Shown here piece by piece: positions 7,852-15,683 of a DNA stretch of 32,944 nt. The stretch is taken from assembly GCF_016862955.1 (NCBI RefSeq), contig NZ_BONY01000097.1:1-32944 (forward strand), read 5' to 3'. Position numbers and translations under genes: made by a program. Each line of letters opens with the position of its first letter. The first letter of the stretch is position 1. Under the pieces are notes generated by a model. That model saw only the letters and a program-made list of their open reading frames with translations, had not been told where the DNA came from and made no database searches. The DNA comes from Rhizocola hellebori (lineage in GTDB: Bacteria; Actinomycetota; Actinomycetes; Mycobacteriales; Micromonosporaceae).

Positions 7852-10164
7852 ATGCGGACAGTGGTCGACCAGATCGTGGAGAAGGCGGGTGGCACGGGAA
7901 CGCTTACCCTGCTTGGTGATGACACGGGGGTGACCGGTCGGCTGCCGTGGGCGCAGGTGCATCGGCGGGCGAGGCGGATGGCTTCGGTGCTGGTCGGCCA
8001 AGGACTCGGCCCGGGATGCCGGGTGGGGCTGGTCGCCGAAACCAGCGCGGACCTGGCGGCGGCCGTGCAGGCGGTGTGGCTGACCGGCGGCGCGGTGAAC
8101 CTGATGCCCCCGGCCGGCCGCGGCAATACCGAAGCGCACCTGGCCTACCTGCGTACCATCGCCGCCGACGCCCGCCTGGACCTGATCGTCGCCGGCGGCA
8201 TTCCGTGCCCCGACGGGGAAACCGCGGCGCGGCAGGGCGGCAGGCTTGCGCGGGGAGTGGCGGTGGCGCGGGCGGGGTCGCTGGGGGCACCGGTGATGTC
8301 GCTGGGCGACCTCGCCGCTCGGGCCGCGGCCACGGCGCCCACGGAGGTGCAACTGCCCGATCCCGGGGATCTCGCTTTGCTGCAGTACACGAGCGGCCCG
8401 ACCGGTGAGCCGCGCGGTGTGCCGGTCACCCATCGGCACCTGGCGGCGAACGTGGACGCCATCAAGGCCGTGCTCGGCCACGACGCGCCGCACGAGTCGC
8501 GCACCCTGAGCTGGCTGCCGCTGCATCACGATATGGGCCTGATCGCCTTCTTCGCGATGCCGATGTCCTGCGGCTGTTCCCTTTACCTGCAGCCGCCGTC
8601 GTCGTTTGCGCGCCGGCCGGCGGGCTGGCTGGAAGCGATGTCGCGCTACCGGATCACCCTGTCGGGCGCGCCAAACTTCGCCTACGCCTTGATGACTCGG
8701 TTGCTTTCCTCGGGTACCAGACTGAACCTAACCTCAATCGAGTGCCTCATCAGCGGGGGAGAGCCGGTGGATGCGGCCATGATGGCGAGGTTTATCGCCC
8801 GCGCCCAGCCGTTCGGCCTCAACCCCAAGGCGCTGATGCCCGCCTACGGCCTGGCCGAGGCGACGCTGTGCGCCACGGCCACCGGATGGCAGGACGGGCT
8901 GCAGGTCGACTGGATCGAGCCCGGCCCGCTGGAACAACACGGCCGGGCGGTGCCGTGCGCGCCCGCCCCCGGGGCCAAAGCGCTGGTGCGATTGGGTCTT
9001 CCGGTGCGCGGCACCAGCGTGCGCATCACCGATCGGCAGACCGGGCGGCCGATCGCCGATCGCCTGGTGGGCCACGTGGAGGTACGCGGGCCCGCGGTGG
9101 TCGGCCACTACTGGGGTGAGCCGTCGCCGCCCAGCGGAAGCTGGCTGCGCACAGGCGACCTGGGCTACCTGGCCGACGGTCAGGTCGTGGTCTGCGGCCG
9201 GGAGCAGGACGTGTTGTTCGGCAAAGGCGCTGAAATCCATACGTGTCAAGGAAAGGGAGACTCCGTGAGGACTGCAGACACCCAGCCGCGACGGGAGAAG
9301 CATCGGCACGATCTTGCAGCGGTGCTGGCGTGCGATCTGGCGCTGCTCAACGATTCCGCCTGCCTGCGCACCGATGTCGGCCTGGACAGCCTGGGCATGA
9401 TGAGCCTGATCACCTGGCTGGAGGCCCGCGGGGTCGCCGTCACCTCCCAGCAGGTCCAGTCCAGCCGCGTCGGCGAGGTGCTGTCGCTGTTGGAGAAGGC
9501 CGACTTCGCCGACCTGTCGATCAGGTTGCCCAACGGCGAGCAGTTGCCGCCCCTCGCCCAGCACCGCCCGGCCGTGCCCGAGCCCGCGACGCTGGCGCCG
9601 ACGCTGGCCAATCAGGAGCTGCGGCTCACCCCGGTCGAGCCGGAGGACATGAGGTTCCTCTATGTCCTGGCCAGCCATCCGGACACCTGCTACCGGTGGC
9701 GTTACCGTGGCGTGCCGCCGTCGATGGACCGTTTCGTGGCCGACCTCTGGTCACAGGTGCTGGTGCAGTTCGTGGCGCGGCGAGCCGCCGACGGCGAGCC
9801 GGCCGGCCATCTCGTCTGCTACGGCGCGGACCTCGGCCAGGGCTACGCCTATCTCGGCGCGGTATTCCGGCCCGAGTACAGCGGCACCGGTCTTGCCGCA
9901 CAAGGGGTTGCCATGTTCGTGCGGTACCTGTTCCACACCTTCCGGCTGCGCAAGCTCTACGCCGAGGTGCCCGGTTTCAACTGGCCGCAGATGAGCAGCG
10001 GCAACGGAACCCTGCTCCAGGTGGAAGGGATCATGCGCGATCACGAACACTACGCCGGGCAGCTATGGGACCGTTACCTGTGCGCCATCTACCCGCCAGC
10101 CGCTGGTATAGAGGAGCACCACCCTCCGGGCGTACAATCCAACGATGATCGTGCATGGCGATGA
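7852..10164 (+). CDS. Fatty-acyl-AMP ligase core - acyl carrier protein - GNAT acyltransferase fusion
   Basis: A 770-residue three-part protein. Residues 1-463 are an ANL adenylating core of FAAL type: ATP loop QYTSGPTGEPRGVPVTH (~176), AYGLAEATL (~331), WLRTGDLGYL (~434) and hinge GREQDVLFGKGAEIH (to 463). The ~100-residue C-terminal lid that normally follows, with its catalytic lysine, is absent. Residues ~480-550 are a carrier domain with the phosphopantetheine motif VGLDSLGMMSL (Ser513). Residues ~590-745 look like a GNAT fold, with motif-A region AVFRPEYSGTGLA (Glu where Gln/Arg is usual). The parts imply acyl activation, carrier loading and transfer to an amine, but no substrate is visible. 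GTG 9265, with a strong Shine-Dalgarno, could also start a separate 299-residue ACP-GNAT protein. The stop overlaps the SARP start by 20 bases. Confidence 0.82.
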   Translation: MRTVVDQIVEKAGGTGTLTLLGDDTGVTGRLPWAQVHRRARRMASVLVGQGLGPGCRVGLVAETSADLAAAVQAVWLTGGAVNLMPPAGRGNTEAHLAYLRTIAADARLDLIVAGGIPCPDGETAARQGGRLARGVAVARAGSLGAPVMSLGDLAARAAATAPTEVQLPDPGDLALLQYTSGPTGEPRGVPVTHRHLAANVDAIKAVLGHDAPHESRTLSWLPLHHDMGLIAFFAMPMSCGCSLYLQPPSSFARRPAGWLEAMSRYRITLSGAPNFAYALMTRLLSSGTRLNLTSIECLISGGEPVDAAMMARFIARAQPFGLNPKALMPAYGLAEATLCATATGWQDGLQVDWIEPGPLEQHGRAVPCAPAPGAKALVRLGLPVRGTSVRITDRQTGRPIADRLVGHVEVRGPAVVGHYWGEPSPPSGSWLRTGDLGYLADGQVVVCGREQDVLFGKGAEIHTCQGKGDSVRTADTQPRREKHRHDLAAVLACDLALLNDSACLRTDVGLDSLGMMSLITWLEARGVAVTSQQVQSSRVGEVLSLLEKADFADLSIRLPNGEQLPPLAQHRPAVPEPATLAPTLANQELRLTPVEPEDMRFLYVLASHPDTCYRWRYRGVPPSMDRFVADLWSQVLVQFVARRAADGEPAGHLVCYGADLGQGYAYLGAVFRPEYSGTGLAAQGVAMFVRYLFHTFRLRKLYAEVPGFNWPQMSSGNGTLLQVEGIMRDHEHYAGQLWDRYLCAIYPPAAGIEEHHPPGVQSNDDRAWR
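9255..9267 (+). promoter_or_regulatory. Internal ribosome-binding site and in-frame GTG at the FAAL/ACP junction
   Basis: GGGAG (9255-9259, within AAAGGGAGA) lies 5 bases before GTG 9265, in frame with the surrounding gene (codon 472). This is a better Shine-Dalgarno than most true starts in the window and sits exactly where the FAAL lid domain is missing. It may be a relic of a formerly separate ACP-GNAT gene or a working internal start. Confidence 0.5.
10133..10138 (+). promoter_or_regulatory. -10 element of a probable leaderless promoter for the SARP gene
   Basis: TACAAT (10133-10138) ends 6 bases before ATG 10145, the spacing expected when transcription starts at the start codon. No Shine-Dalgarno is present and no good -35 is seen. 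The element lies inside the 3' end of the preceding gene. Confidence 0.45.
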
Positions 10165-13006
10165 CTGTGTCTTTCGCCTGTTGGGGCCGGTCCAGGTGAT
10201 CGGCCCCGATCGTCCCATCGTTTTCGCGCGCCGCCAGCAACTCGACTTGCTGGCGTTTCTTTTGCTCAATGCCGATCGCGTCGTCACCGTCAGCCAGATC
10301 ATCGACGCGATGTGGGGCGAAGCCGTTCCGCATACCGCCGCCATGCAAATCAAGAACATGCTCTCCGCCGTGCGCGGGGCGCTTGCCGCGCCGCGCGGGG
10401 CACTGGCCACTGTGGAGCGTCAGCCCGCCGGTTACAAGCTGTCGATCGTCAGCGGCCGGCTCGATCTGGCCGTGTTCCAATCGTTTGCCGCCCAAGGCAA
10501 ACAGGCCAAGGACCCGCACGCCGCGGCCGGGCTCTACCGCTGCGCGCTCGACCTGTGGCAGGGCGCTTCGGCGCTGGCGGGCGTGCGCGCTCCGTTCGCC
10601 GGCCCGGCCCGAACCCACCTCGACGAGCAGCGCGAGACGGTCCGCGAGGCGTTCTTCGCCGCCGAGTTGCTCGCCGGGCACCACACCGCTATCGTGGCCG
10701 AACTCACCGATGCGGTCACCACCAACCCGTCGCGGGAAGCGCTCGTGGCGCAGCTGATGACCGCGCTGTACCGCAGCGGGCGGTCCACCGACGCGCTGGC
10801 CGTGTTCCGCAAGGCCCGGCAGGTGCTGGCCGACGACTACGGGCTGGAGCCGGGCGGGGCCCTGCGCCAGCTGGAAACCCTTATCCTGCGCGGCGATCCC
10901 AGCCTGTCCGGCGCCAACGCCAAAGCGCGCGCCCCCGCAGCAACGCCGGTCGAGCCACCGCCCCGCACCGCGCCACGCCCGTCCATGCTGCCCGTCCCCG
11001 CCCAGCTGCCCCTCAACGTGCGCGGCTTCACCGGCCGTGAGTCCGAGCTGGCCCATCTACGCCAGCTGATCGCCTCCGCTCAGGGCGATCAATCACCCCC
11101 AACGGCTATCTGCGCGCTGATGGGGACGGCGGGGGTGGGCAAGACCGCGCTCGCGGTGCATTGGGCCCACCAGGTCGCGTCCGGTTACCCCGACGGCCAG
11201 CTGTATCTCAACCTGCGCGGCTTCGACCCGGGCGGCACGGCGATGAGCACCGCCGAGGCGATCCGGGCGCTGCTGGACGCGTTCGAGGTGCCACCGGAAC
11301 GGATACCGGCCGGGCTGCAGGCCCAGACCGCGCTCTACCGCAGCCTCATCGCGGGCCGCAAAATGCTGGTGCTGCTGGACAACGCGCTGGACACCGAACA
11401 GGTGCGGCCGCTGTTGCCGGGCACGCCGGGCTGCCTGGCGATCATCACCAGCCGCCATCGACTCATCGGCCTCATCGCCGCCGAAGGCGCCCACCCGCTC
11501 ACCCTCGATGTGCTCAGCGAGGAAGAGTCGCTGGAGTTCCTCTCCGGGCGGTTAGGGCCGCAAAGGGTTTCGGCGCAACGGGAAGCCGCCGAGAGGATAG
11601 CGCGGCAATGCGCGGGTCTTCCGCTGGCGCTCAGCCTGGTGGCGGCGCGGGCCGCGATCCACCCCGGGTTCACCCTGGCCGGCCTGTCCGACGAGCTCGC
11701 CGAGGCGGGCAGTGGGCTGGGCGCGCTGGCCACCGGTGACTCCACTGTGGACGTACGCAACGTGTTCTCCTGGTCCTATCGCCGCCTCGGCGACGATGCG
11801 GCGCTGCTGTTCCGGCTGCTGGGCCTGCACCCGGGTCCGGACATCGCGGCGCCGGCCGCGGCCAGCCTGGTGGGCTGCGCGCCGGGGCGGGTGGCCGCGC
11901 TGCTGAGCGACCTGTGCAGCGCGCATCTGCTGGCCGAGCAGGTGCCCGGCCGGTACCTGATGCATGACCTGTTGCGCGCCTACGCCGCCGAGAGATCGCT
12001 CACCGACGACACCGCCGCCCAGCGGGCCGCCGCCAGGCGCCGGATGCTCGACCACTACCTGCATTCCGCTTACGCGGCCGCGTTGCTGGTGTATCCCCAC
12101 CGGTACCAGATAGTGCTGGAGAAAGCCCAGCCATCGGTGACCCTGGCCGAGCTGGCTGGCAAAAAGCAGGCACTGCAATGGTTTTCGGCCGAGCATCCGG
12201 TGCTGCTGGCGGTGGTGGAGCGCGCCGCCCAGGAGGGGCTGGCCACCCCGGCCTGGCAGCTGGCCTCGGCGCTGGCGACCTTCCAGGACCGCCGCGGGCA
12301 TTGGGAGGACTGGGCCGCCACCCAGCGGACAGCCGTCGCGGTGAGCCGCCGGATGGGCGATTCGGTGGGTGAGGCACACGCCCAGGGCAGTCTCGGTCTG
12401 GCCTGCAACCGGCTCGGCCGGCACGATCAGGCGCACAGCCACCTGCGCCGCGCCTACGAGTTGCTGCGCGAGCTGGGTGACCCGGTCGGCCAGGCCTACA
12501 CCCATCTGCGGATGAGCCATGTCTGCGAAGGACAGTCCGACAACGCCAACGCGTTGCGGCATGCCCAATCCGCGCTTGAGCTCTACACCGAGGCTGGGCA
12601 TGGCGCGGGCCAGGCCCAAGCCATGAACAGCATCGGCTGGTACCTAGCCCAGCTCGGCCGCTTCAGCGAGGCGATCGTCCAATGTGAGCAGGCCGCCGCC
12701 CTGCACCAGGAGCTGGGCGACCGGCAGGGCCGGGCGCACACGCTGGACAGCCTCGGCTTCGCCCACCACCACATGGGCGATCACGCCCGCGCCGCCGACT
12801 ACTACCAGCAGGCGCTGGAGGAGCTGCGCGAAACCGGCGACCACTACTACGAGGCGATCACCCTGACCCATCTCGGCGAGACCCAGCTGGCGGCCGGCGA
12901 TGCGGCCCGGGCCCGGCTGGCCTGGCAGGAGGCGCTGCGCATCCTCGACGGGCTGGGCCACGCCGACGCCGAAGGGGTGCACGCCAAGCTGCAACAACTG
13001 GCCTGA
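10145..13006 (+). CDS. AfsR-like SARP transcriptional regulator (OmpR-type DNA-binding, BTAD, NB-ARC, TPR)
   Basis: This 953-residue regulator starts with a winged-helix domain (FRLLGPVQVIG...RRQQLDLLAFLLLNADR, residues ~9-95). The bacterial transcriptional activation domain follows to about residue 255. An STAND/NB-ARC ATPase comes next, with Walker A GTAGVGKTA (~325), a Walker B-like KMLVLLDNALDTEQVRPLLPG, and IITSRHRL. From about residue 740, tetratricopeptide repeats recur (HLRRAYELLRELGD, YYQQALEELRETGD). SARPs of this size activate secondary-metabolite and developmental genes; nucleotide-dependent oligomerisation is typical. Codon 470 (11552-11554) is TTA, rare in such genomes. The gene overlaps the FAAL fusion, and phased heptamers occur before both that gene and the downstream secreted protein, which are its likely targets. 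Confidence 0.93.
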   Translation: MIVHGDDCVFRLLGPVQVIGPDRPIVFARRQQLDLLAFLLLNADRVVTVSQIIDAMWGEAVPHTAAMQIKNMLSAVRGALAAPRGALATVERQPAGYKLSIVSGRLDLAVFQSFAAQGKQAKDPHAAAGLYRCALDLWQGASALAGVRAPFAGPARTHLDEQRETVREAFFAAELLAGHHTAIVAELTDAVTTNPSREALVAQLMTALYRSGRSTDALAVFRKARQVLADDYGLEPGGALRQLETLILRGDPSLSGANAKARAPAATPVEPPPRTAPRPSMLPVPAQLPLNVRGFTGRESELAHLRQLIASAQGDQSPPTAICALMGTAGVGKTALAVHWAHQVASGYPDGQLYLNLRGFDPGGTAMSTAEAIRALLDAFEVPPERIPAGLQAQTALYRSLIAGRKMLVLLDNALDTEQVRPLLPGTPGCLAIITSRHRLIGLIAAEGAHPLTLDVLSEEESLEFLSGRLGPQRVSAQREAAERIARQCAGLPLALSLVAARAAIHPGFTLAGLSDELAEAGSGLGALATGDSTVDVRNVFSWSYRRLGDDAALLFRLLGLHPGPDIAAPAAASLVGCAPGRVAALLSDLCSAHLLAEQVPGRYLMHDLLRAYAAERSLTDDTAAQRAAARRRMLDHYLHSAYAAALLVYPHRYQIVLEKAQPSVTLAELAGKKQALQWFSAEHPVLLAVVERAAQEGLATPAWQLASALATFQDRRGHWEDWAATQRTAVAVSRRMGDSVGEAHAQGSLGLACNRLGRHDQAHSHLRRAYELLRELGDPVGQAYTHLRMSHVCEGQSDNANALRHAQSALELYTEAGHGAGQAQAMNSIGWYLAQLGRFSEAIVQCEQAAALHQELGDRQGRAHTLDSLGFAHHHMGDHARAADYYQQALEELRETGDHYYEAITLTHLGETQLAAGDAARARLAWQEALRILDGLGHADAEGVHAKLQQLA

Positions 13007-13060
13007 TGAAACGCGTATGAAGCGCCGTATGCCGTCCGCATGAGCCGGTGGCGGCATCGT
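13004..13060 (+). promoter_or_regulatory. SARP-type phased heptamer array upstream of the secreted repeat protein
   Basis: Four direct heptamers start at 13004 (TGATGAA), 13015 (GTATGAA), 13027 (GTATGCC) and 13038 (GCATGAG), spaced 11, 12 and 11 bases. The first contains the SARP stop codon. The last three copy the order and spacing of the array at 7799-7828. Ten bases after the last heptamer lies a weak -10-like CATCGT (13055-13060), the same distance as in the other array. Activation by the SARP just upstream is inferred. Confidence 0.6.
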
Positions 13061-13095
13061 GATCCCAGTTCTCCACTCACGAGAAAGGGGTTGCG

Positions 13096-14331
13096 ATGAA
13101 ACGAAGATCCGCGGGCCGGAGACGTCTTCTCGCCGCGTTCACCGCCACCGTTCCGATGACCGCGGGCAGCCTGCTCGGCCTGGCCGCACCCGCTTCCGCC
13201 GAGCCGGAGTCCACTTCGGACGCCGGCATTTTCGCCTGTTCCTCCGTCCCGCCCAACGCCGACCCGAACGTGCTGAAGAACGTCTTCGAGGTGGGCCGCA
13301 AGCTGCACGCCAGCGATCGCGTGATGCTGGCCGGTTTCGAAGCGGGCTGGGTCGAATCGCGAATGAACAACCTGGCCTGCGGTGACCGCGACTCGCTGGG
13401 CGTCTTCCAGCAGCGCCCATCGCAGGGCTGGGGGACCCCGGACCAGATCTTGGACGTGCGCTACGCCTCCAGCTCGTTCTTCAGCCGCGCCATCCCGATC
13501 GCGGACAGCAACCCGGGCTACAGCGCGGGGACGGTGGCCCAATCGGTGCAGCGTTCGGCTTTCCCGGAACGCTACGACCAGGCCCAGGGCACGGCCCAGA
13601 ATCTGATCGCCCAGGCCGAGCAGCTGGCGACCGGCAAATCGACGGTGGGTTTCTACCGGCCCGCTGACGCCTCGTTCAACCTCACCAACGGTCACGACGG
13701 CACGTCGGAGCACTCGTTCAGCTTCGGTCCGGCCAACATGGTGCCGATCGCGGGGGACTGGGACGGTGACGGCAAGTCCACGGTCGGCTTCTACCGGCCC
13801 GCTGACGGCTCATTCCACTTGAAGAACAGCCACAGCGGCGGCGCTTCCGACGTCAGCTTCGTGTTCGGCCCGCCCAACATGGTGCCGATCGCGGGGGACT
13901 GGAACGCCGATGGCAAGACCACGGTCGGTTTCTACCAGCCTTCCGATGGTTCGTTCCACCTCACAGACGGCCACGACGGAACCGCCGAGCATGCCTTCCT
14001 CTACGGCCCGCCGAACATGAAACCCATTGCGGGGGACTGGAATTACGACGGCAAGAGCACGGTCGGCTTCTATAACCCGGGTGACGGATCGTTCCACCTG
14101 ACCAACGAGCACGACGGCACCAGCGAGCACGCCTTCGTCTTCGGCCCACCCAACATGGTGCCCATCGCCGGTGACTGGAACGGCGACGGCAAGTCCACGG
14201 TCGGTTTCTACCGCCCCACCGACGGCTCGTTCCACCTCAAGGACAGCCACGCGGGCGGCGCGTCCGACGCGGCTTTCGGCTACGGGCCGCCAAACATGCG
14301 TCCCATCGCCGGCGACTGGAACAACGAGTAG
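13096..14331 (+). CDS. Secreted lysozyme/transglycosylase-like protein with five ~46-residue repeats
   Basis: The 411-residue protein has a signal peptide with an arginine-rich n-region (RRSAGRRRLLAAF) and cleavage near ASA; the RRxLL arrangement leaves Tat export possible. Residues ~55-150 match the actinobacterial lysozyme-like domain. The likely catalytic Glu87 lies in GWVESRMNN, followed by GDRDSLGVFQQRPSQGWGTPDQILD. Residues 180-411 are five tandem repeats that run to the last codon. ATG 13096 is preceded by GAAAGG. It probably acts on peptidoglycan at or outside the cell wall, with the repeats forming a propeller-like binding region; this is inference. It ends 2 bases before the convergent selA stop. 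The upstream heptamer array points to control by the adjacent SARP. Confidence 0.82.
   Translation: MKRRSAGRRRLLAAFTATVPMTAGSLLGLAAPASAEPESTSDAGIFACSSVPPNADPNVLKNVFEVGRKLHASDRVMLAGFEAGWVESRMNNLACGDRDSLGVFQQRPSQGWGTPDQILDVRYASSSFFSRAIPIADSNPGYSAGTVAQSVQRSAFPERYDQAQGTAQNLIAQAEQLATGKSTVGFYRPADASFNLTNGHDGTSEHSFSFGPANMVPIAGDWDGDGKSTVGFYRPADGSFHLKNSHSGGASDVSFVFGPPNMVPIAGDWNADGKTTVGFYQPSDGSFHLTDGHDGTAEHAFLYGPPNMKPIAGDWNYDGKSTVGFYNPGDGSFHLTNEHDGTSEHAFVFGPPNMVPIAGDWNGDGKSTVGFYRPTDGSFHLKDSHAGGASDAAFGYGPPNMRPIAGDWNNE
13633..14328 (+). repeat. Five in-frame tandem repeats (138/141 bp) coding FG-GAP-like units
   Basis: The units are 13633-13770, 13771-13911, 13912-14049, 14050-14187 and 14188-14328. Each reads GK(S/T)TVGFY.P.D.SF.L...F.(F/Y)GP.NM.PIAGDW. 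Units 1, 3 and 4 are 46 residues with HDGT(S/A)EH. Units 2 and 5 are 47 residues with SH.GGASD. The order is therefore A-B-A-A-B. Confidence 0.9.
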
Positions 14332-14333
14332 CA

Positions 14334-15683
14334 CTATCCGGTGCTGCCGCTGGGATCGGCGGCGGCACCGGCCCGCAGCACCGCCGCGAGGACGGCGTCG
14401 TCCTCGTGCGGCTCGACCGTGCGCAGGTCGAGCAGGCACCGTCCATTCTCGACCCGGCCCACCACCGGCGGATCGCCCGCGCGCAACCGGCCGGCCAGGA
14501 ACGCGGGCAGGCTCACCGCCGCGCTGTGGATCTGCACTCCCGGCGCGGCACCCCCGCCCACGGCCGCCGCCGTAGGCGCCGTCACCGCGTCAATACCCTT
14601 GCTGGACAAGCGTTTCGTCACGGAATCCACGCGGGCCAAGACCGATTCGAAGGTGGCGATCAGCGCCTCGCCGACCGGGTTCGGTGGGCCGGTGAGGGTC
14701 GCTTCGAGGGCGGCGAGGGTGAGCTTGTCCACCCGCAACGCACGGGCGGCGGGGTAGCGGCGCAAGAGCTCGATCAGGTCGCTGCGGCCGAGCAGCAACC
14801 CGGCCTGCGGCCCGCCGAGCAGCTTGTCGCCGCTGGCCGTGACCAGCGAGGCACCCTGCGTCAACACAGTGCTGGCATCCGGCTCCCCGGGCAGCAACGG
14901 ATGCGGCGCGAGCAGACCGGAGCCGATGTCCACCACCACCGGCGGGCCGAGCTTCGCCAGCTCGGGCACCTCGACGCTGGAGGTGAAACCGGAGATGATG
15001 AAGTTCGATGGGTGGACCTTGAGGATGAAAGCCGTCCGCGGCCCGATCGCGTCGCGGTAGTCGCGTATCGAGCACCGGTTGGTGGTGCCCACCTCGCGCA
15101 GCTGGGCGCCGGTTGAGGCCAGGAGATCCGGGATGCGAAAGCCGTCGCCGATCTCAACCAGCTCGCCGCGGCTGATGATGATCTCGCCCTCGCGGGCCAG
15201 GGCGAGCCCGCACAGCAGCAATGCGGCCGCGTTGTTGTTGACCACGTGCACCGCTTGCGCGGCCGGAACCGCCGCGGCCAGGGCCTGCATCGCGGCGCGC
15301 CCGCGCCGGGCCCGCTCGCCGGTGGACAGATCGAACTCGACGTCGGTGGCGCCGGCCGCCACCGCGAGCGCCTCGGTCGCGGCGGCCGACAGCGGGGCCC
15401 GCCCAAGGTTGGTGTGAACGATCACCCCGGTCGCGTTGATCACGTGGCGCAGGCTGGTGGCATGGCGGGTCAGCCCCGCGATCGCTGCCGCGGCAACCTC
15501 ACCGGGCAGGATCTCGCCGCGCCTGGCCCGCTGCTGCGCTGCGACGATGGCCTGCTTGACCCGCTGTCTTCCCACCCGCCCCGTGGCCGAGGCCAGCTCG
15601 GGCAGCGCGAGCAGGGTGTCGGTGGCCGGGATGCGCCGGCGTGCGTCATCGCCATCGCTGGGTGACAATGCCTTGGTGGTCAT
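14334..15683 (-). CDS. selA: L-seryl-tRNA(Sec) selenium transferase
   Basis: SelA is a PLP enzyme that converts seryl-tRNA(Sec) to selenocysteyl-tRNA(Sec) using selenophosphate. The 449-residue length is close to the E. coli enzyme (463). Recognisable segments are VINATGVIVHTNLGRAPLS, VEFDLSTGERARRG, VVNNNAAALLL, EVGTTNRCSIRDY, VHPSNFIISGFT and the PLP-lysine motif TASGDKLLGGPQAG (Lys287). ATG 15683 is chosen because extending further would run antisense through the conserved SelD N-terminus; a GGAAGGG lies about 10 bases upstream. Its first bases overlap those of divergent selD, so each promoter must lie inside the other gene. It forms one locus with selD, selC and selB; the nearby formate dehydrogenase is the obvious client. 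Confidence 0.95.
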   Translation of the reverse strand: MTTKALSPSDGDDARRRIPATDTLLALPELASATGRVGRQRVKQAIVAAQQRARRGEILPGEVAAAAIAGLTRHATSLRHVINATGVIVHTNLGRAPLSAAATEALAVAAGATDVEFDLSTGERARRGRAAMQALAAAVPAAQAVHVVNNNAAALLLCGLALAREGEIIISRGELVEIGDGFRIPDLLASTGAQLREVGTTNRCSIRDYRDAIGPRTAFILKVHPSNFIISGFTSSVEVPELAKLGPPVVVDIGSGLLAPHPLLPGEPDASTVLTQGASLVTASGDKLLGGPQAGLLLGRSDLIELLRRYPAARALRVDKLTLAALEATLTGPPNPVGEALIATFESVLARVDSVTKRLSSKGIDAVTAPTAAAVGGGAAPGVQIHSAAVSLPAFLAGRLRAGDPPVVGRVENGRCLLDLRTVEPHEDDAVLAAVLRAGAAADPSGSTG

